NCBI RefSeq assembly: GCF_041080655.1
Contig: NZ_CP163525.1
Span: 7,068,001-7,132,000 of the forward strand
Source of the DNA: Streptomyces sp. CG4
GTDB lineage: Bacteria > Actinomycetota > Actinomycetes > Streptomycetales > Streptomycetaceae
Length of the DNA: 64,000 nt
Direction of reading: 5' to 3'
The translations under genes and the position numbers were made by a program. The notes under the pieces are model-generated. The model worked only from the letters and a program-made list of their open reading frames with translations. It was not told where the DNA came from and ran no database searches. This document shows, piece by piece, positions 52,156 to 60,442 of the stretch; the first letter of the stretch is position 1; each line of letters opens with the position of its first letter.

Positions 52156-54670
52156 GCCGTGCGTTGGTGTGCCGGGTGGGCTCGGCGTTCGCCGGGTCCT
52201 CGGGCCACGGATGCTTCGGATACCGCCCGCGCAACTCCGCCCGTACGCCCTTGTAGCCGTCCTTCCAGAAGGAGGCGAGGTCGGCGGTGACGGCGGCGGG
52301 CCGCCCGGCGGGGGAGAGGAGGTGCACCAGCAGCGGCACACCGGCTACGGCGGGCGTCTCGTCCAGCCCGAACATCTCCTGCAGTTTCACGGCGAGCACC
52401 GGCCGCTCGGGATCCTGATAGTCGATCCGGATTCTGGACCCACTGGGTACGGTGATCCGCTCGGGCGCGAGTTCATCCAGCCTGCCGGCCTCGCCGCTCG
52501 CCCAGGGCAGCAACCGTGCGAGCGCCTGCCCGGCGTCGATCCGTGCGAGATCCGCCCGCCGCCGGGCCCGGCTCAGCTCGGGCTCCAGCCATTCGTCCAC
52601 GCGCGCGTGCAGCGTGCCGTCGGACACGTCCGGCCACGGCTCCCCGAGATGCGCCCGCACGAACGCCAGCCGCTGCCGCAGCGCCTCCGCCTCCGCGGAC
52701 CACCGCAGGAGCCCGAGCCCCTCCTGACGCAGCCCGTCCAGGAGAGCGGCACGTACGAGCACCGGATCGGCGTCCTTCAGCGCCCGCACCGACAGCTCGA
52801 TCGCCCCCAGCCGTTCGACACGCCGGGCCACGACATCCCCGTCGGCCCAGTGCACCTCGTCCCGCTCGCCGAGCAGGGGCTCGGCGGCAGCGAGCGCCAG
52901 GCCCTCCTCCACGGCAGCTCCGAGCAGCACGCGTGCGTGCCCCTTCCCGGCGATCCGATCGGCGACGGCGACGACCATCCAGGGAGCGCCCCGCAGCGCG
53001 GATCCGTCGGACAGCTCGGCCCGGGTGCCGGACGCCATCAGGTACGACCCGCCGTCGAGCCTGGCGACACGCTCGGGAAACGCAAGCGCGGCGACGAGCC
53101 CCGCGAGCTTGTCATCACCGGCGTCCGATCCGACCTGACCGGCGCCTTCCGTCCGACGGTCACCGGCGGGCCGGTGGGACGACTCCGCAGAGACGCCCCG
53201 CAGGCGCCGCACCTCCGCAGCCCACCGCGCGGCGTAGGCGTCACCCCCACGCCGGGCACGACGCAACGCACCAGCCAGGTCGTCCCCGTAGTCCCGCGGC
53301 ACCTCTTCAGAGAGCAGGGCGACCACCTCCGCACCCTCACTGGCCGTGTCCAGCAAGGCCCGCCCCAGCCGGGGATGCACTCCAAGCCGGGCCAACCGCA
53401 CACCGACGGGCGTGGCCCGACCGGCGGAGTCCACCGCCCGCACGGCTGCCAACGCGGAGCGTGCGGCCGCCATCGCCCCGCCCGGCGGCGGATCGAGCAA
53501 CGCCAGCCCGGCGGCGTCCGGATCGCCCCAGCAAGCCGCCTGCAAGGCAAACGCGGTCAGGTCGGCCACCCTGATCTCCGGCGTCGGGAACGCCGGCAGC
53601 CGGCCGTCCTCGGCCTCCGCCCAGCATCGGTAGACGGCCCCCGGCGCCTCTCGCCCGGCCCGCCCCGCCCGCTGCCGCCCGGCCGCCCGTGACGCCCGTA
53701 CCGTCGTCAGTCCGCTCAGCCCGCGCGCGTGGTCCACCCGCGGCTCCCGCGCGAGCCCCGAGTCCACCACCACCCGCACCCCCGGCACCGTCAGCGACGA
53801 CTCCGCCACCGAGGTCGCCAGCACCACCCGGCGCCGCGCCCCGGGTGCCAGCACCGCGTCCTGCACGGCGGCCGGCGCCCGCCCGTGCACCTGCAGCACG
53901 TCGACCTCACCGAGTCCGCCGAGCTGCCCCGCCACGCGCGCGATCTCGCCCACGCCGGGCAGGAAGCACAGCACGTCGCCGTCCCGCTCGGCCAGCGCCC
54001 GCCGCACCACCGACGCCACGTGCGCCAGCAGCGCCGGATCGACGCGCATCCCGTGCGGTGGCCGTACCGGACGCGCCGGAGGCGCCCACACCACCTCCAC
54101 CGGGTGCGCGACGCCCGCCGCCGCGACCACCGGCGCCCCGCCCAGCAGCCGCGCCCAGCCCTCGGCGTCCGTCGTCGCCGACGCGGCCACCAGCCGCAGC
54201 TCCGGCCGCAGCGCCTGCCGTACGTCCCACAGGAACGCGGCCGCCGTATCGGCATCCAGATGCCGCTCATGGCACTCGTCCAGGACGACGACGTCGACGC
54301 CCGGGAGCTCCTGGTCCCGTTGCAGCCACTGCAGCAGCACGCCGGTCGTCACGACCTCCACGCGCGTGTGCCGCCCCACGGTCCGTTCGCCGCGCACCGT
54401 GAATCCGATGCTCTCGCCGGGCTTCTCGCCGAGCAGCCACGCCATCCGGCGGGCCGCCGCCCGTGCCGCGATCCGGCGCGGCTCGGCCACCACGACCCGC
54501 CGCGCGGGCCCTCCGCCGACCAGCCCTGCCAGCACGAGCGGCACCAGCGTCGTCTTGCCGGTGCCGGGCGGCGCCACGAGCACGGCGGTGCCGGCGCTCT
54601 CCAGGGCATCGGTGAGGGCGGGCAGAGCGGAGCGCACGGGCAGCGCGTCCAGGGCGTCGTAACGGATCAC
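52145..54670 (-). CDS. hrpB: ATP-dependent RNA helicase HrpB
   Basis: 841 residues from the GTG at 54670. DEAH-box helicase: Walker A APPGTGKTTLVP (about 33), VVVLDECHERHLD (DECH box, about 115), SATTDAEGWARLLGG, the second RecA domain with VVLATSVAESSLTVPGVRVVVDSG, and RAGRAGREAPGAVYR. The HrpB-specific C-terminal region ends in FWKDGYKGVRAELRGRYPKHPWPEDP. Length is normal. It unwinds RNA; its physiological role in Streptomyces is unclear. The start may be leaderless. Confidence 0.93.
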   Translation of the reverse strand: MIRYDALDALPVRSALPALTDALESAGTAVLVAPPGTGKTTLVPLVLAGLVGGGPARRVVVAEPRRIAARAAARRMAWLLGEKPGESIGFTVRGERTVGRHTRVEVVTTGVLLQWLQRDQELPGVDVVVLDECHERHLDADTAAAFLWDVRQALRPELRLVAASATTDAEGWARLLGGAPVVAAAGVAHPVEVVWAPPARPVRPPHGMRVDPALLAHVASVVRRALAERDGDVLCFLPGVGEIARVAGQLGGLGEVDVLQVHGRAPAAVQDAVLAPGARRRVVLATSVAESSLTVPGVRVVVDSGLAREPRVDHARGLSGLTTVRASRAAGRQRAGRAGREAPGAVYRCWAEAEDGRLPAFPTPEIRVADLTAFALQAACWGDPDAAGLALLDPPPGGAMAAARSALAAVRAVDSAGRATPVGVRLARLGVHPRLGRALLDTASEGAEVVALLSEEVPRDYGDDLAGALRRARRGGDAYAARWAAEVRRLRGVSAESSHRPAGDRRTEGAGQVGSDAGDDKLAGLVAALAFPERVARLDGGSYLMASGTRAELSDGSALRGAPWMVVAVADRIAGKGHARVLLGAAVEEGLALAAAEPLLGERDEVHWADGDVVARRVERLGAIELSVRALKDADPVLVRAALLDGLRQEGLGLLRWSAEAEALRQRLAFVRAHLGEPWPDVSDGTLHARVDEWLEPELSRARRRADLARIDAGQALARLLPWASGEAGRLDELAPERITVPSGSRIRIDYQDPERPVLAVKLQEMFGLDETPAVAGVPLLVHLLSPAGRPAAVTADLASFWKDGYKGVRAELRGRYPKHPWPEDPANAEPTRHTNARLRR

Positions 54671-54773
54671 GCCCCTAGTGTCGTACGACGACGAAACCGC
54701 CCTCACGCGCGCGTACGCGCATGAAAACGGCCCACACGCGCGTGCCCGGCGTAATCCGCTCGGCCCAGCGCGC

Positions 54774-55607
54774 TCAGTCGCGCTCGCACACGAAGACGGC
54801 CGTGCCCGGGATCAGGTTGCCGCGCAGGGGCGACCAGCCGCCCCACTCCGAGGTGTTCCAGGACGGCCACTCCGGCTCCACCAGGTCCACCAGCCGGAAA
54901 CCGGACGCCACGATGTCCCGGACGCGGTCGCCGAGCGTCCTGTGGTGCTCGACGTAGACCGCGCGGCCCGCGTCGTCCTGCTCCACGTACGGCGTGCGGT
55001 CGAAGTAGGACGAGGACACGGACAGGCCCTCGGGGCCCGGCTCGTCCGGGAACGCCCAGCGGATCGGATGCGTCACCGAGAACACGAACCGGCCGCCCGG
55101 CCGCAGCACCCGGCGCACCTCGCGCAGCACCAGGCGGGGGTCCGCGACGAACGGCAGCGCCCCGTACGCCGAGCAGGCCAGGTCGAAGGAGCCGTCCGCG
55201 AAGGGCAGCGCGCCGGCGTCCGCGCAGACCAGCGGAAACGGTCCGCCGATGCGCAGGGCGTGCTGCAGCTGGCGGTGCGAGAGGTCCAGCGCCACCGGGC
55301 GGGCACCCTGGGCGGCCAGCCAGCGCGCGCACTGCGCCGCGCCCGCGCCGATCTCCAGGACGTCCTTGCCCTTCAGCTCCTCCGGCGGGCCGAGCAGCTC
55401 GGCCTCCACCTCGTCCAGGCCCTCCGGACCCCAGACGAAGCGGTCGTCGCCGAGGAACGTGCCGTGCTCGATCTGGTACTCGTCCGCATTGCGGTCCCAC
55501 CAGCCCCGATTGGCCCGTGCGCTCTCCGCGACGCCGGCGTCACGGCGCGTGGCCTCCGGCTCGGACGTCTCGGCTTCCTGGGGCTCGTACGCTTCCGGCT
55601 CTTGGAT
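54774..55607 (-). CDS. class I SAM-dependent methyltransferase with no canonical start codon
   Basis: The methyltransferase domain is clear: VLEIGAGAAQCARWLAAQG (SAM site), ALDLSHRQLQHAL, FDLACSAYGALPFV and SVTHPIRWAFPD. The first usual start codons are CTG at 55418 and GTG at 55409. Conserved-looking protein (RANRGWWDRNADEYQIEHG, FLGDDRFVWGPEG) extends at least 55 residues upstream of them. Up to the stop near 55635 there is no ATG, GTG or TTG. GAGGGAG sits 6 nt before the second of two ATC codons (55607), the start used here. ACG at 55625 or a mutated start are alternatives. Confidence 0.72.
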   Translation of the reverse strand: MQEPEAYEPQEAETSEPEATRRDAGVAESARANRGWWDRNADEYQIEHGTFLGDDRFVWGPEGLDEVEAELLGPPEELKGKDVLEIGAGAAQCARWLAAQGARPVALDLSHRQLQHALRIGGPFPLVCADAGALPFADGSFDLACSAYGALPFVADPRLVLREVRRVLRPGGRFVFSVTHPIRWAFPDEPGPEGLSVSSSYFDRTPYVEQDDAGRAVYVEHHRTLGDRVRDIVASGFRLVDLVEPEWPSWNTSEWGGWSPLRGNLIPGTAVFVCERD

Positions 55608-55747
55608 GATCGGCTCCCTCGTCGTACTCTTCCGTGCAACCCGTCAGGGGTCCGTCACGGAGGCGGTCCTGCAGGCCTGCGTAGCCTTGAAGGACGTTTC
55701 TTCTGCCGGATATGCGGCGATCCGCCCCTGGTGTGCGCCTTCGCGCA

Positions 55748-55776
55748 TTGACCCTGTCCGGCTGCCCCCGTATGCT
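55748..55776 (+). promoter_or_regulatory. rpsA promoter
   Basis: TTGACC (55748-55753) and TATGCT (55771-55776) are separated by exactly 17 nt, a good match to the vegetative (HrdB-type) promoter. It predicts a transcript start near 55783 and a leader of about 200 nt. Confidence 0.75.
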
Positions 55777-55855
55777 ACAAGTTGCGCTGCGGGCCTGCGC
55801 ACCTCAGACGTAGCAGGCTGCGCTCGCATCTGTATGTATGTCCCCTCGGTTGTCG

Positions 55856-55894
55856 AGGCGCCACCGGGCACCCGGTGTCCATTTGGTGGCGCTT
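55856..55894 (+). promoter_or_regulatory. hairpin in the rpsA 5' leader
   Basis: AGGCGCCACC (55856-55865) pairs with GGTGGCGCTT (55885-55894) over 10 bp including one G-U pair; the loop contains GGGCACCCGG, which could form an inner helix. It lies between promoter and start codon and is a candidate site for autoregulation by S1. Confidence 0.5.
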
Positions 55895-55984
55895 CCTTGG
55901 CTGTCCGGCTTCTGCAGAGCGAAACGGGCTCCCGGCGTAAGCAGTACCTACGACTTCAATGTCCGTACCGGAGCCCTTTCCCAC

Positions 55985-57475
55985 ATGACGAGCAGCACCG
56001 AGACCACCGCCACCACCCCGCAGGTAGCGGTCAACGACATCGGTAACGAGGAAGCCTTCCTCGCAGCGATCGACGAGACGATCAAGTACTTCAACGACGG
56101 CGACATCGTCGACGGCGTCATCGTGAAGGTCGACCGGGACGAGGTCCTGCTCGACATCGGTTACAAGACCGAAGGTGTCATCCCGAGCCGCGAGCTCTCG
56201 ATCAAGCACGACGTCGACCCGAACGAGGTCGTGGCCGTCGGCGACGAGATCGAGGCCCTGGTTCTCCAGAAGGAGGACAAGGAAGGCCGCCTGATCCTCT
56301 CGAAGAAGCGCGCCCAGTACGAGCGTGCCTGGGGCACCATCGAGAAGATCAAGGAAGAGGACGGCATCGTCACCGGTACCGTCATCGAGGTCGTCAAGGG
56401 TGGTCTCATCCTCGACATCGGCCTCCGCGGCTTCCTCCCGGCCTCCCTGGTCGAGATGCGCCGTGTCCGCGACCTTCAGCCGTACGTCGGCAAGGAGCTC
56501 GAGGCCAAGATCATCGAGCTGGACAAGAACCGCAACAACGTGGTCCTGTCCCGCCGCGCCTGGCTTGAGCAGACCCAGTCCGAGGTCCGCCAGACGTTCC
56601 TCACGACCCTCCAGAAGGGTCAGGTCCGTTCCGGCGTCGTCTCCTCGATCGTCAACTTCGGTGCCTTCGTGGACCTGGGTGGCGTCGACGGTCTGGTCCA
56701 CGTCTCCGAGCTGTCCTGGAAGCACATCGACCACCCGTCCGAGGTTGTCGAGGTCGGCCAGGAGGTCACCGTCGAGGTTCTCGACGTCGACATGGACCGC
56801 GAGCGTGTCTCCCTGTCGCTGAAGGCGACCCAGGAGGACCCGTGGCAGCAGTTCGCCCGGACCCACCAGATCGGTCAGGTCGTCCCGGGTAAGGTCACCA
56901 AGCTGGTTCCGTTCGGTGCGTTCGTCCGCGTGGACGAGGGCATCGAGGGTCTGGTCCACATCTCCGAGCTGGCCGAGCGCCACGTGGAGATCCCGGAGCA
57001 GGTCGTCCAGGTCAACGACGAGATCTTCGTCAAGGTCATCGACATCGACCTGGAGCGTCGCCGCATCAGCCTCTCGCTGAAGCAGGCCAACGAGTCCTTC
57101 GGCGCCGACCCGGCCTCGGTCGAGTTCGACCCGACCCTGTACGGCATGGCCGCGTCCTACGACGACCAGGGCAACTACATCTACCCCGAGGGCTTCGACC
57201 CGGAGACCAACGACTGGCTGCCGGGCTACGAGAAGCAGCGCGAGGAGTGGGAGCGCCAGTACGCCGAGGCGCAGGCCCGCTTCGAGCAGCACCAGCAGCA
57301 GGTCATCAAGTCCCGCGAGGCCGACGCGGCTGCTGCCGCCGAGGGCGGCGAGGCTGCGGCTCCGGCCGCGACCGGCGGTTCGTACTCCTCCGAGGGCGCC
57401 GACACCTCCGGTGCGCTGGCCTCGGACGAGGCGCTGGCCGCGCTGCGCGAGAAGCTCGCCGGTGGCCAGAGCTGA
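55985..57475 (+). CDS. rpsA: 30S ribosomal protein S1
   Basis: 496 residues from the ATG at 55985. Four S1 RNA-binding domains (about 36-105, 120-190, 205-275, 290-360), each with the G-V-V/G-A-F-V pattern, for example VVSSIVNFGAFVDLGGVDGLVHVSELSW. The usual actinobacterial form has four rather than six domains. An acidic, Gln- and Ala-rich C-terminal tail follows. It binds mRNA at the small subunit for translation initiation. A terminator hairpin follows 32 nt downstream. Confidence 0.97.
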   Translation: MTSSTETTATTPQVAVNDIGNEEAFLAAIDETIKYFNDGDIVDGVIVKVDRDEVLLDIGYKTEGVIPSRELSIKHDVDPNEVVAVGDEIEALVLQKEDKEGRLILSKKRAQYERAWGTIEKIKEEDGIVTGTVIEVVKGGLILDIGLRGFLPASLVEMRRVRDLQPYVGKELEAKIIELDKNRNNVVLSRRAWLEQTQSEVRQTFLTTLQKGQVRSGVVSSIVNFGAFVDLGGVDGLVHVSELSWKHIDHPSEVVEVGQEVTVEVLDVDMDRERVSLSLKATQEDPWQQFARTHQIGQVVPGKVTKLVPFGAFVRVDEGIEGLVHISELAERHVEIPEQVVQVNDEIFVKVIDIDLERRRISLSLKQANESFGADPASVEFDPTLYGMAASYDDQGNYIYPEGFDPETNDWLPGYEKQREEWERQYAEAQARFEQHQQQVIKSREADAAAAAEGGEAAAPAATGGSYSSEGADTSGALASDEALAALREKLAGGQS

Positions 57476-57507
57476 ACGCTAGCCGCTGGGCTTAGCCGAT
57501 AGCTGGT

Positions 57508-57545
57508 CCTGAGGGGCCGTACCTTTCGAGGTGCGGCCCCTCAGG
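57508..57545 (+). terminator. terminator after rpsA
   Basis: CCTGAGGGGCCG-T-ACC, loop TTTCGA, GGT-GCGGCCCCTCAGG: about 14 paired bases with small mismatches. Confidence 0.8.
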
Positions 57546-57582
57546 CGTGTTCGGGCGTGGTTCGGTCGGCGTCCCGCTCCGG

Positions 57583-57645
57583 GCCCGTCGTGGCTTGTCG
57601 CGCCCACGCGGCGGAGCCGCATATCGATGCAGCCCCGCGCCCCTG
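57583..57645 (+). repeat. dispersed Streptomyces intergenic element
   Basis: Contains CGGCGGAGCCGCATATCGAT and AGCCCCGCGCCCCT. I recall this wording as a common repeat between Streptomyces genes, typically near transcript ends; its copy number here cannot be seen. It sits between the rpsA terminator and the PAC2 gene. Confidence 0.5.
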
Positions 57646-57774
57646 GGAAACCGCAGGTGCCCGCGCCTTCCTGTGCACCGTCTCCCCGAGATCGCTGATC
57701 AAGTGACGTGTCGCGGGAATGACCGTGGTCCACGACGCGTTGTCGATGAACGAACACGAGGAGGAGCGGTCACA

Positions 57775-58713
57775 GTGCTTGATCCGCAGGGTTTGTACGC
57801 ATGGGAGCCGAAGGGCCTCGCCGTTGTCGACATGGCGCTCGCCCAGGAGTCGGCCGGCCTTGTCATGCTCTACCACTTCGACGGATACATCGACGCGGGT
57901 GAGACCGGAGACCAGATCGTCGACCGGCTGCTCGATTCGCTGCCCCACCAGCTCGTCGCCCGTTTCGACCACGACCGGCTCGTCGACTACCGCGCCCGTC
58001 GGCCCCTGCTGACCTTCAAGCGGGACCGCTGGACCGACTACGAGGTGCCCGCGATCGAGGTCCGCCTCGTCCAGGACACCACGGGTGCCCCGTTCCTGCT
58101 GCTGTCCGGTCCCGAGCCGGACGTGGAGTGGGAGCGGTTCGCGGCGGCCGTGCAGCAGATCGTCGAGCGGCTCGGCGTCCGCCTGTCGGTGAACTTCCAC
58201 GGCATCCCCATGGGCGTACCGCACACCCGTCCCGTGGGCCTGACCCCGCACGGCAACCGCACCGATCTCGTCCCGGGCCACCGCAGCCCCTTCGAGGAGG
58301 CCCAGGTGCCCGGCAGCGCCGAGTCGCTGGTGGAGTTCCGGCTGATGGAGGCCGGGCACGACGTCCTGGGCGTCGCCGCGCACGTCCCGCACTACATCGC
58401 CCGCTCGCCGTACCCGGACGCCGCCCTGACCGTCCTCGAATCCATCACAGCCGCCACCGGACTCGTGCTGCCGGGCATCGCGCACTCGCTGCGCACCGAC
58501 GCGCACCGCACGCAGACGGAGATCGACCGGCAGATCCAGGAGGGCGACGAGGAACTCACCGCGCTCGTCCAGGGTCTGGAGCACCAGTACGACGCGGCCG
58601 CGGGCGCCGAGACCCGGGGCAACATGCTCGCCGAGCCGGTGGAGATCCCGTCGGCCGACGAGATCGGGCTCGAGTTCGAGCGGTTCCTGGCCGAGCGGGA
58701 GGGCGACAACTGA
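57775..58713 (+). CDS. PAC2-family protein (proteasome-assembly-chaperone-like)
   Basis: 312 residues from the GTG at 57775 (GAGGAGGAG upstream). PAC2 fold: VMLYHFDGYIDAGETGDQIVDRLL near the N-terminus, VNFHGIPMGVPHTRPVG, and GVAAHVPHYIARSPYPDAALTVLESI. The C-terminal helical part (about 250-312) ends EIGLEFERFLAERE. Related to eukaryotic PAC2 proteasome chaperones; actinobacteria have a 20S-like proteasome, but a role there is only inferred. A conserved neighbour of rpsA and coaE. Confidence 0.85.
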   Translation: MLDPQGLYAWEPKGLAVVDMALAQESAGLVMLYHFDGYIDAGETGDQIVDRLLDSLPHQLVARFDHDRLVDYRARRPLLTFKRDRWTDYEVPAIEVRLVQDTTGAPFLLLSGPEPDVEWERFAAAVQQIVERLGVRLSVNFHGIPMGVPHTRPVGLTPHGNRTDLVPGHRSPFEEAQVPGSAESLVEFRLMEAGHDVLGVAAHVPHYIARSPYPDAALTVLESITAATGLVLPGIAHSLRTDAHRTQTEIDRQIQEGDEELTALVQGLEHQYDAAAGAETRGNMLAEPVEIPSADEIGLEFERFLAEREGDN

Positions 58714-58744
58714 CCTCCGCCGGTCCCGCTGTCAGTGGCAGGGC

Positions 58745-58750
58745 CTAAGC
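58745..58750 (+). promoter_or_regulatory. -10-like TAAGCT before coaE
   Basis: TAAGCT ends 8 nt before the coaE ATG, which lacks a ribosome binding site; compatible with a leaderless transcript. Confidence 0.4.
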
Positions 58751-58758
58751 TTCCGCTC

Positions 58759-59382
58759 ATGCTGAAAGTGGGCCTGACCGGTGGGATCGGCGCCGGCAAG
58801 AGCGAGGTGTCACGGCTGCTCGTGGAGCACGGGGCCGTGCTGATCGACGCGGACCGCATCGCGCGCGAGGTCGTGGCACCGGGCACCCCCGGCCTCGCCG
58901 CCGTGGTGGAAGCCTTCGGCACGGACATCCTCGCGGCGGACGGCAGCCTCGACCGGCCCCGACTCGGCTCCATCGTCTTCGCCGACCCCGGGAAACTCGC
59001 CGTCCTCAACTCGATCGTGCACCCGCTGGTGGGCGCCCGCTCCCGCGAGCTGGAGGAGGCCGCGACCGCCGACTCCGTCGTGATCCATGACGTGCCCCTC
59101 CTCACCGAGAACGGCCTGGCGCCGCTGTACGACCTCGTGGTCGTCGTGGACGCGAGCCCCGAGACCCAGCTCGACCGGCTGGTCCGGCTGCGCGGGATGA
59201 CCGAGCAGGACGCACGCGCGCGTATGGCCGCGCAGGCGACCCGTGAGCAGCGCCGGGAGATCGCGGACATCGTGATCGACAACGACATACCGCTGGACGC
59301 GCTGCGCAAGCGCGTCGCCGAGGTGTGGGAGGACCTCGTACGGAGAGCCCGCGAGGGTTCCGCGGAACAGGACGCGGAATAG
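58759..59382 (+). CDS. coaE: dephospho-CoA kinase
   Basis: 207 residues. P-loop VGLTGGIGAGKSEVSRLL (about 4-21), then DADRIAREVVAPGTPGL, HPLVGARSRELE, VIHDVPLLTENGL and VVDASPETQLDRLVRLRGMTEQDARARMAAQ. It phosphorylates dephospho-CoA in the last step of CoA synthesis. Start at 58759, not the GTG at 58735. The normal length lacks the C-terminal UPF0157 extension of mycobacterial CoaE. Confidence 0.95.
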   Translation: MLKVGLTGGIGAGKSEVSRLLVEHGAVLIDADRIAREVVAPGTPGLAAVVEAFGTDILAADGSLDRPRLGSIVFADPGKLAVLNSIVHPLVGARSRELEEAATADSVVIHDVPLLTENGLAPLYDLVVVVDASPETQLDRLVRLRGMTEQDARARMAAQATREQRREIADIVIDNDIPLDALRKRVAEVWEDLVRRAREGSAEQDAE

Positions 59383-59432
59383 CGGCCCCGTCCGCGGGCG
59401 TTGAAACCCTGCAGTGAGGGAAGGACTCAGCC

Positions 59433-59813
59433 GTGCCCGAGACCAGCGGTTCCACCGGACGTACTCCGGAGACGCATGTCATCGACTTCCGTGCAGCCGA
59501 GCATCTGCTCAACTCGCGGGATCCGCGGGGCGCGGTGAAACTGCTCGACGGAGTCATCGCCGCGCACCCCGAGAACACCGCGGCACGGCTGCTCCGCGCG
59601 CGTGCGTTCTTCGCGGCCGCACAACTGCGGCCCGCCGAGCTGGAGTTCACGATCGTGCTGGAGCGCGAGCCGGACAACGCGTTCGCGCACTTCGCACTGG
59701 CCCGCACCTATGAACGTCAGGGCCGTGCCGACCAGGCCAAACGCCATTTCCGCCTCGCGGCCGCGCTGGACCCCAACCCGCAGTACCTGAAGGCGGCTCG
59801 CTTCGACGACTGA
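59433..59813 (+). CDS. tetratricopeptide-repeat protein
   Basis: 126 residues from a GTG. Three TPR-like helical pairs (about 20-115): AAEHLLNSRDPRGAVKLLDGVIAAHPEN, AARLLRARAFFAAAQLRPAELEFTIVLEREPDN and AHFALARTYERQGRADQAKRHFRLAAALDPN. Probably a small protein-interaction adaptor; no partner is evident. Located just after coaE, possibly co-transcribed. Confidence 0.85.
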   Translation: MPETSGSTGRTPETHVIDFRAAEHLLNSRDPRGAVKLLDGVIAAHPENTAARLLRARAFFAAAQLRPAELEFTIVLEREPDNAFAHFALARTYERQGRADQAKRHFRLAAALDPNPQYLKAARFDD

Positions 59814-59970
59814 GCGCCGCGAGCTTGTGTGCGGCGTCGCGCATGCAGTGCCGGGCCGGCACGTGCCGTCGCGCACTGAGCGCCTCGGGCCGACGGTGTG
59901 CACCATCGCGCCCCTGATCCAGATGCGGCCCGGGCGGGGATTTCGCTCGCGGGTGCGTGGTCGCGGCCCG

Positions 59971-60045
59971 GTCGACCACGGATGGTGACGCCTTGGTCGA
60001 TCACGGACGGCGACGTTTCGGCCGATCATGGATGGCGGTGCCTCG
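59971..60045 (+). repeat. three 25-bp tandem repeats at the 3' end of the DUF6343 gene
   Basis: Units start at 59971, 59996 and 60021 and follow GTCGATCACGGATGGCGACG with a few substitutions each. The third unit contains the stop and last codons of the DUF6343 gene on the minus strand. Confidence 0.8.
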
Positions 60046-60322
60046 CCGGCCCCGGGAACGGCGGTCCGCTGCCCGGCGGTCGATACGGCGGCACGTCACG
60101 GCCCGGCTGATAGTGCGGGCCCTGCCGGATGTGCCGGAGGATCATGGCCATGTCGACGGTGGCCACCAGCCACAGCACCCCGCAGGCCGCCGCCCAGCCG
60201 GGGCGCCCCACGAGCGCGAACGCCGCCGTGCCGAAGATCGCCCAGACCAGACCCCACAGGCTCAGCCAGAACCGCGCCCGCAGAGCACTGCGCGCGGTCG
60301 CCGGTTCACTGCCCGTACGCAT
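60026..60322 (-). CDS. DUF6343 family membrane protein
   Basis: 98 residues from an ATG with GGGAGGAG upstream. Two hydrophobic segments: about 17-38 (FWLSLWGLVWAIFGTAAFALVG) and 41-58. Then HIRQGPHYQPGRDVPPY, a conserved tail in these small Streptomyces proteins. Function unknown. Its last residues (RHRHP) lie inside a 25-bp repeat unit. Confidence 0.75.
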   Translation of the reverse strand: MRTGSEPATARSALRARFWLSLWGLVWAIFGTAAFALVGRPGWAAACGVLWLVATVDMAMILRHIRQGPHYQPGRDVPPYRPPGSGPPFPGPARHRHP

Positions 60323-60442
60323 CGGATCACCACTCCTCCCTGCAACGTACTCTTCGGTGACGACGTTCATCAACGGCGCTCGACCGCCGCTGGGCGCACT
60401 CGCACGCCGCTCACCGCTCGCCGCTCGTCGAAGGGGGATCCT

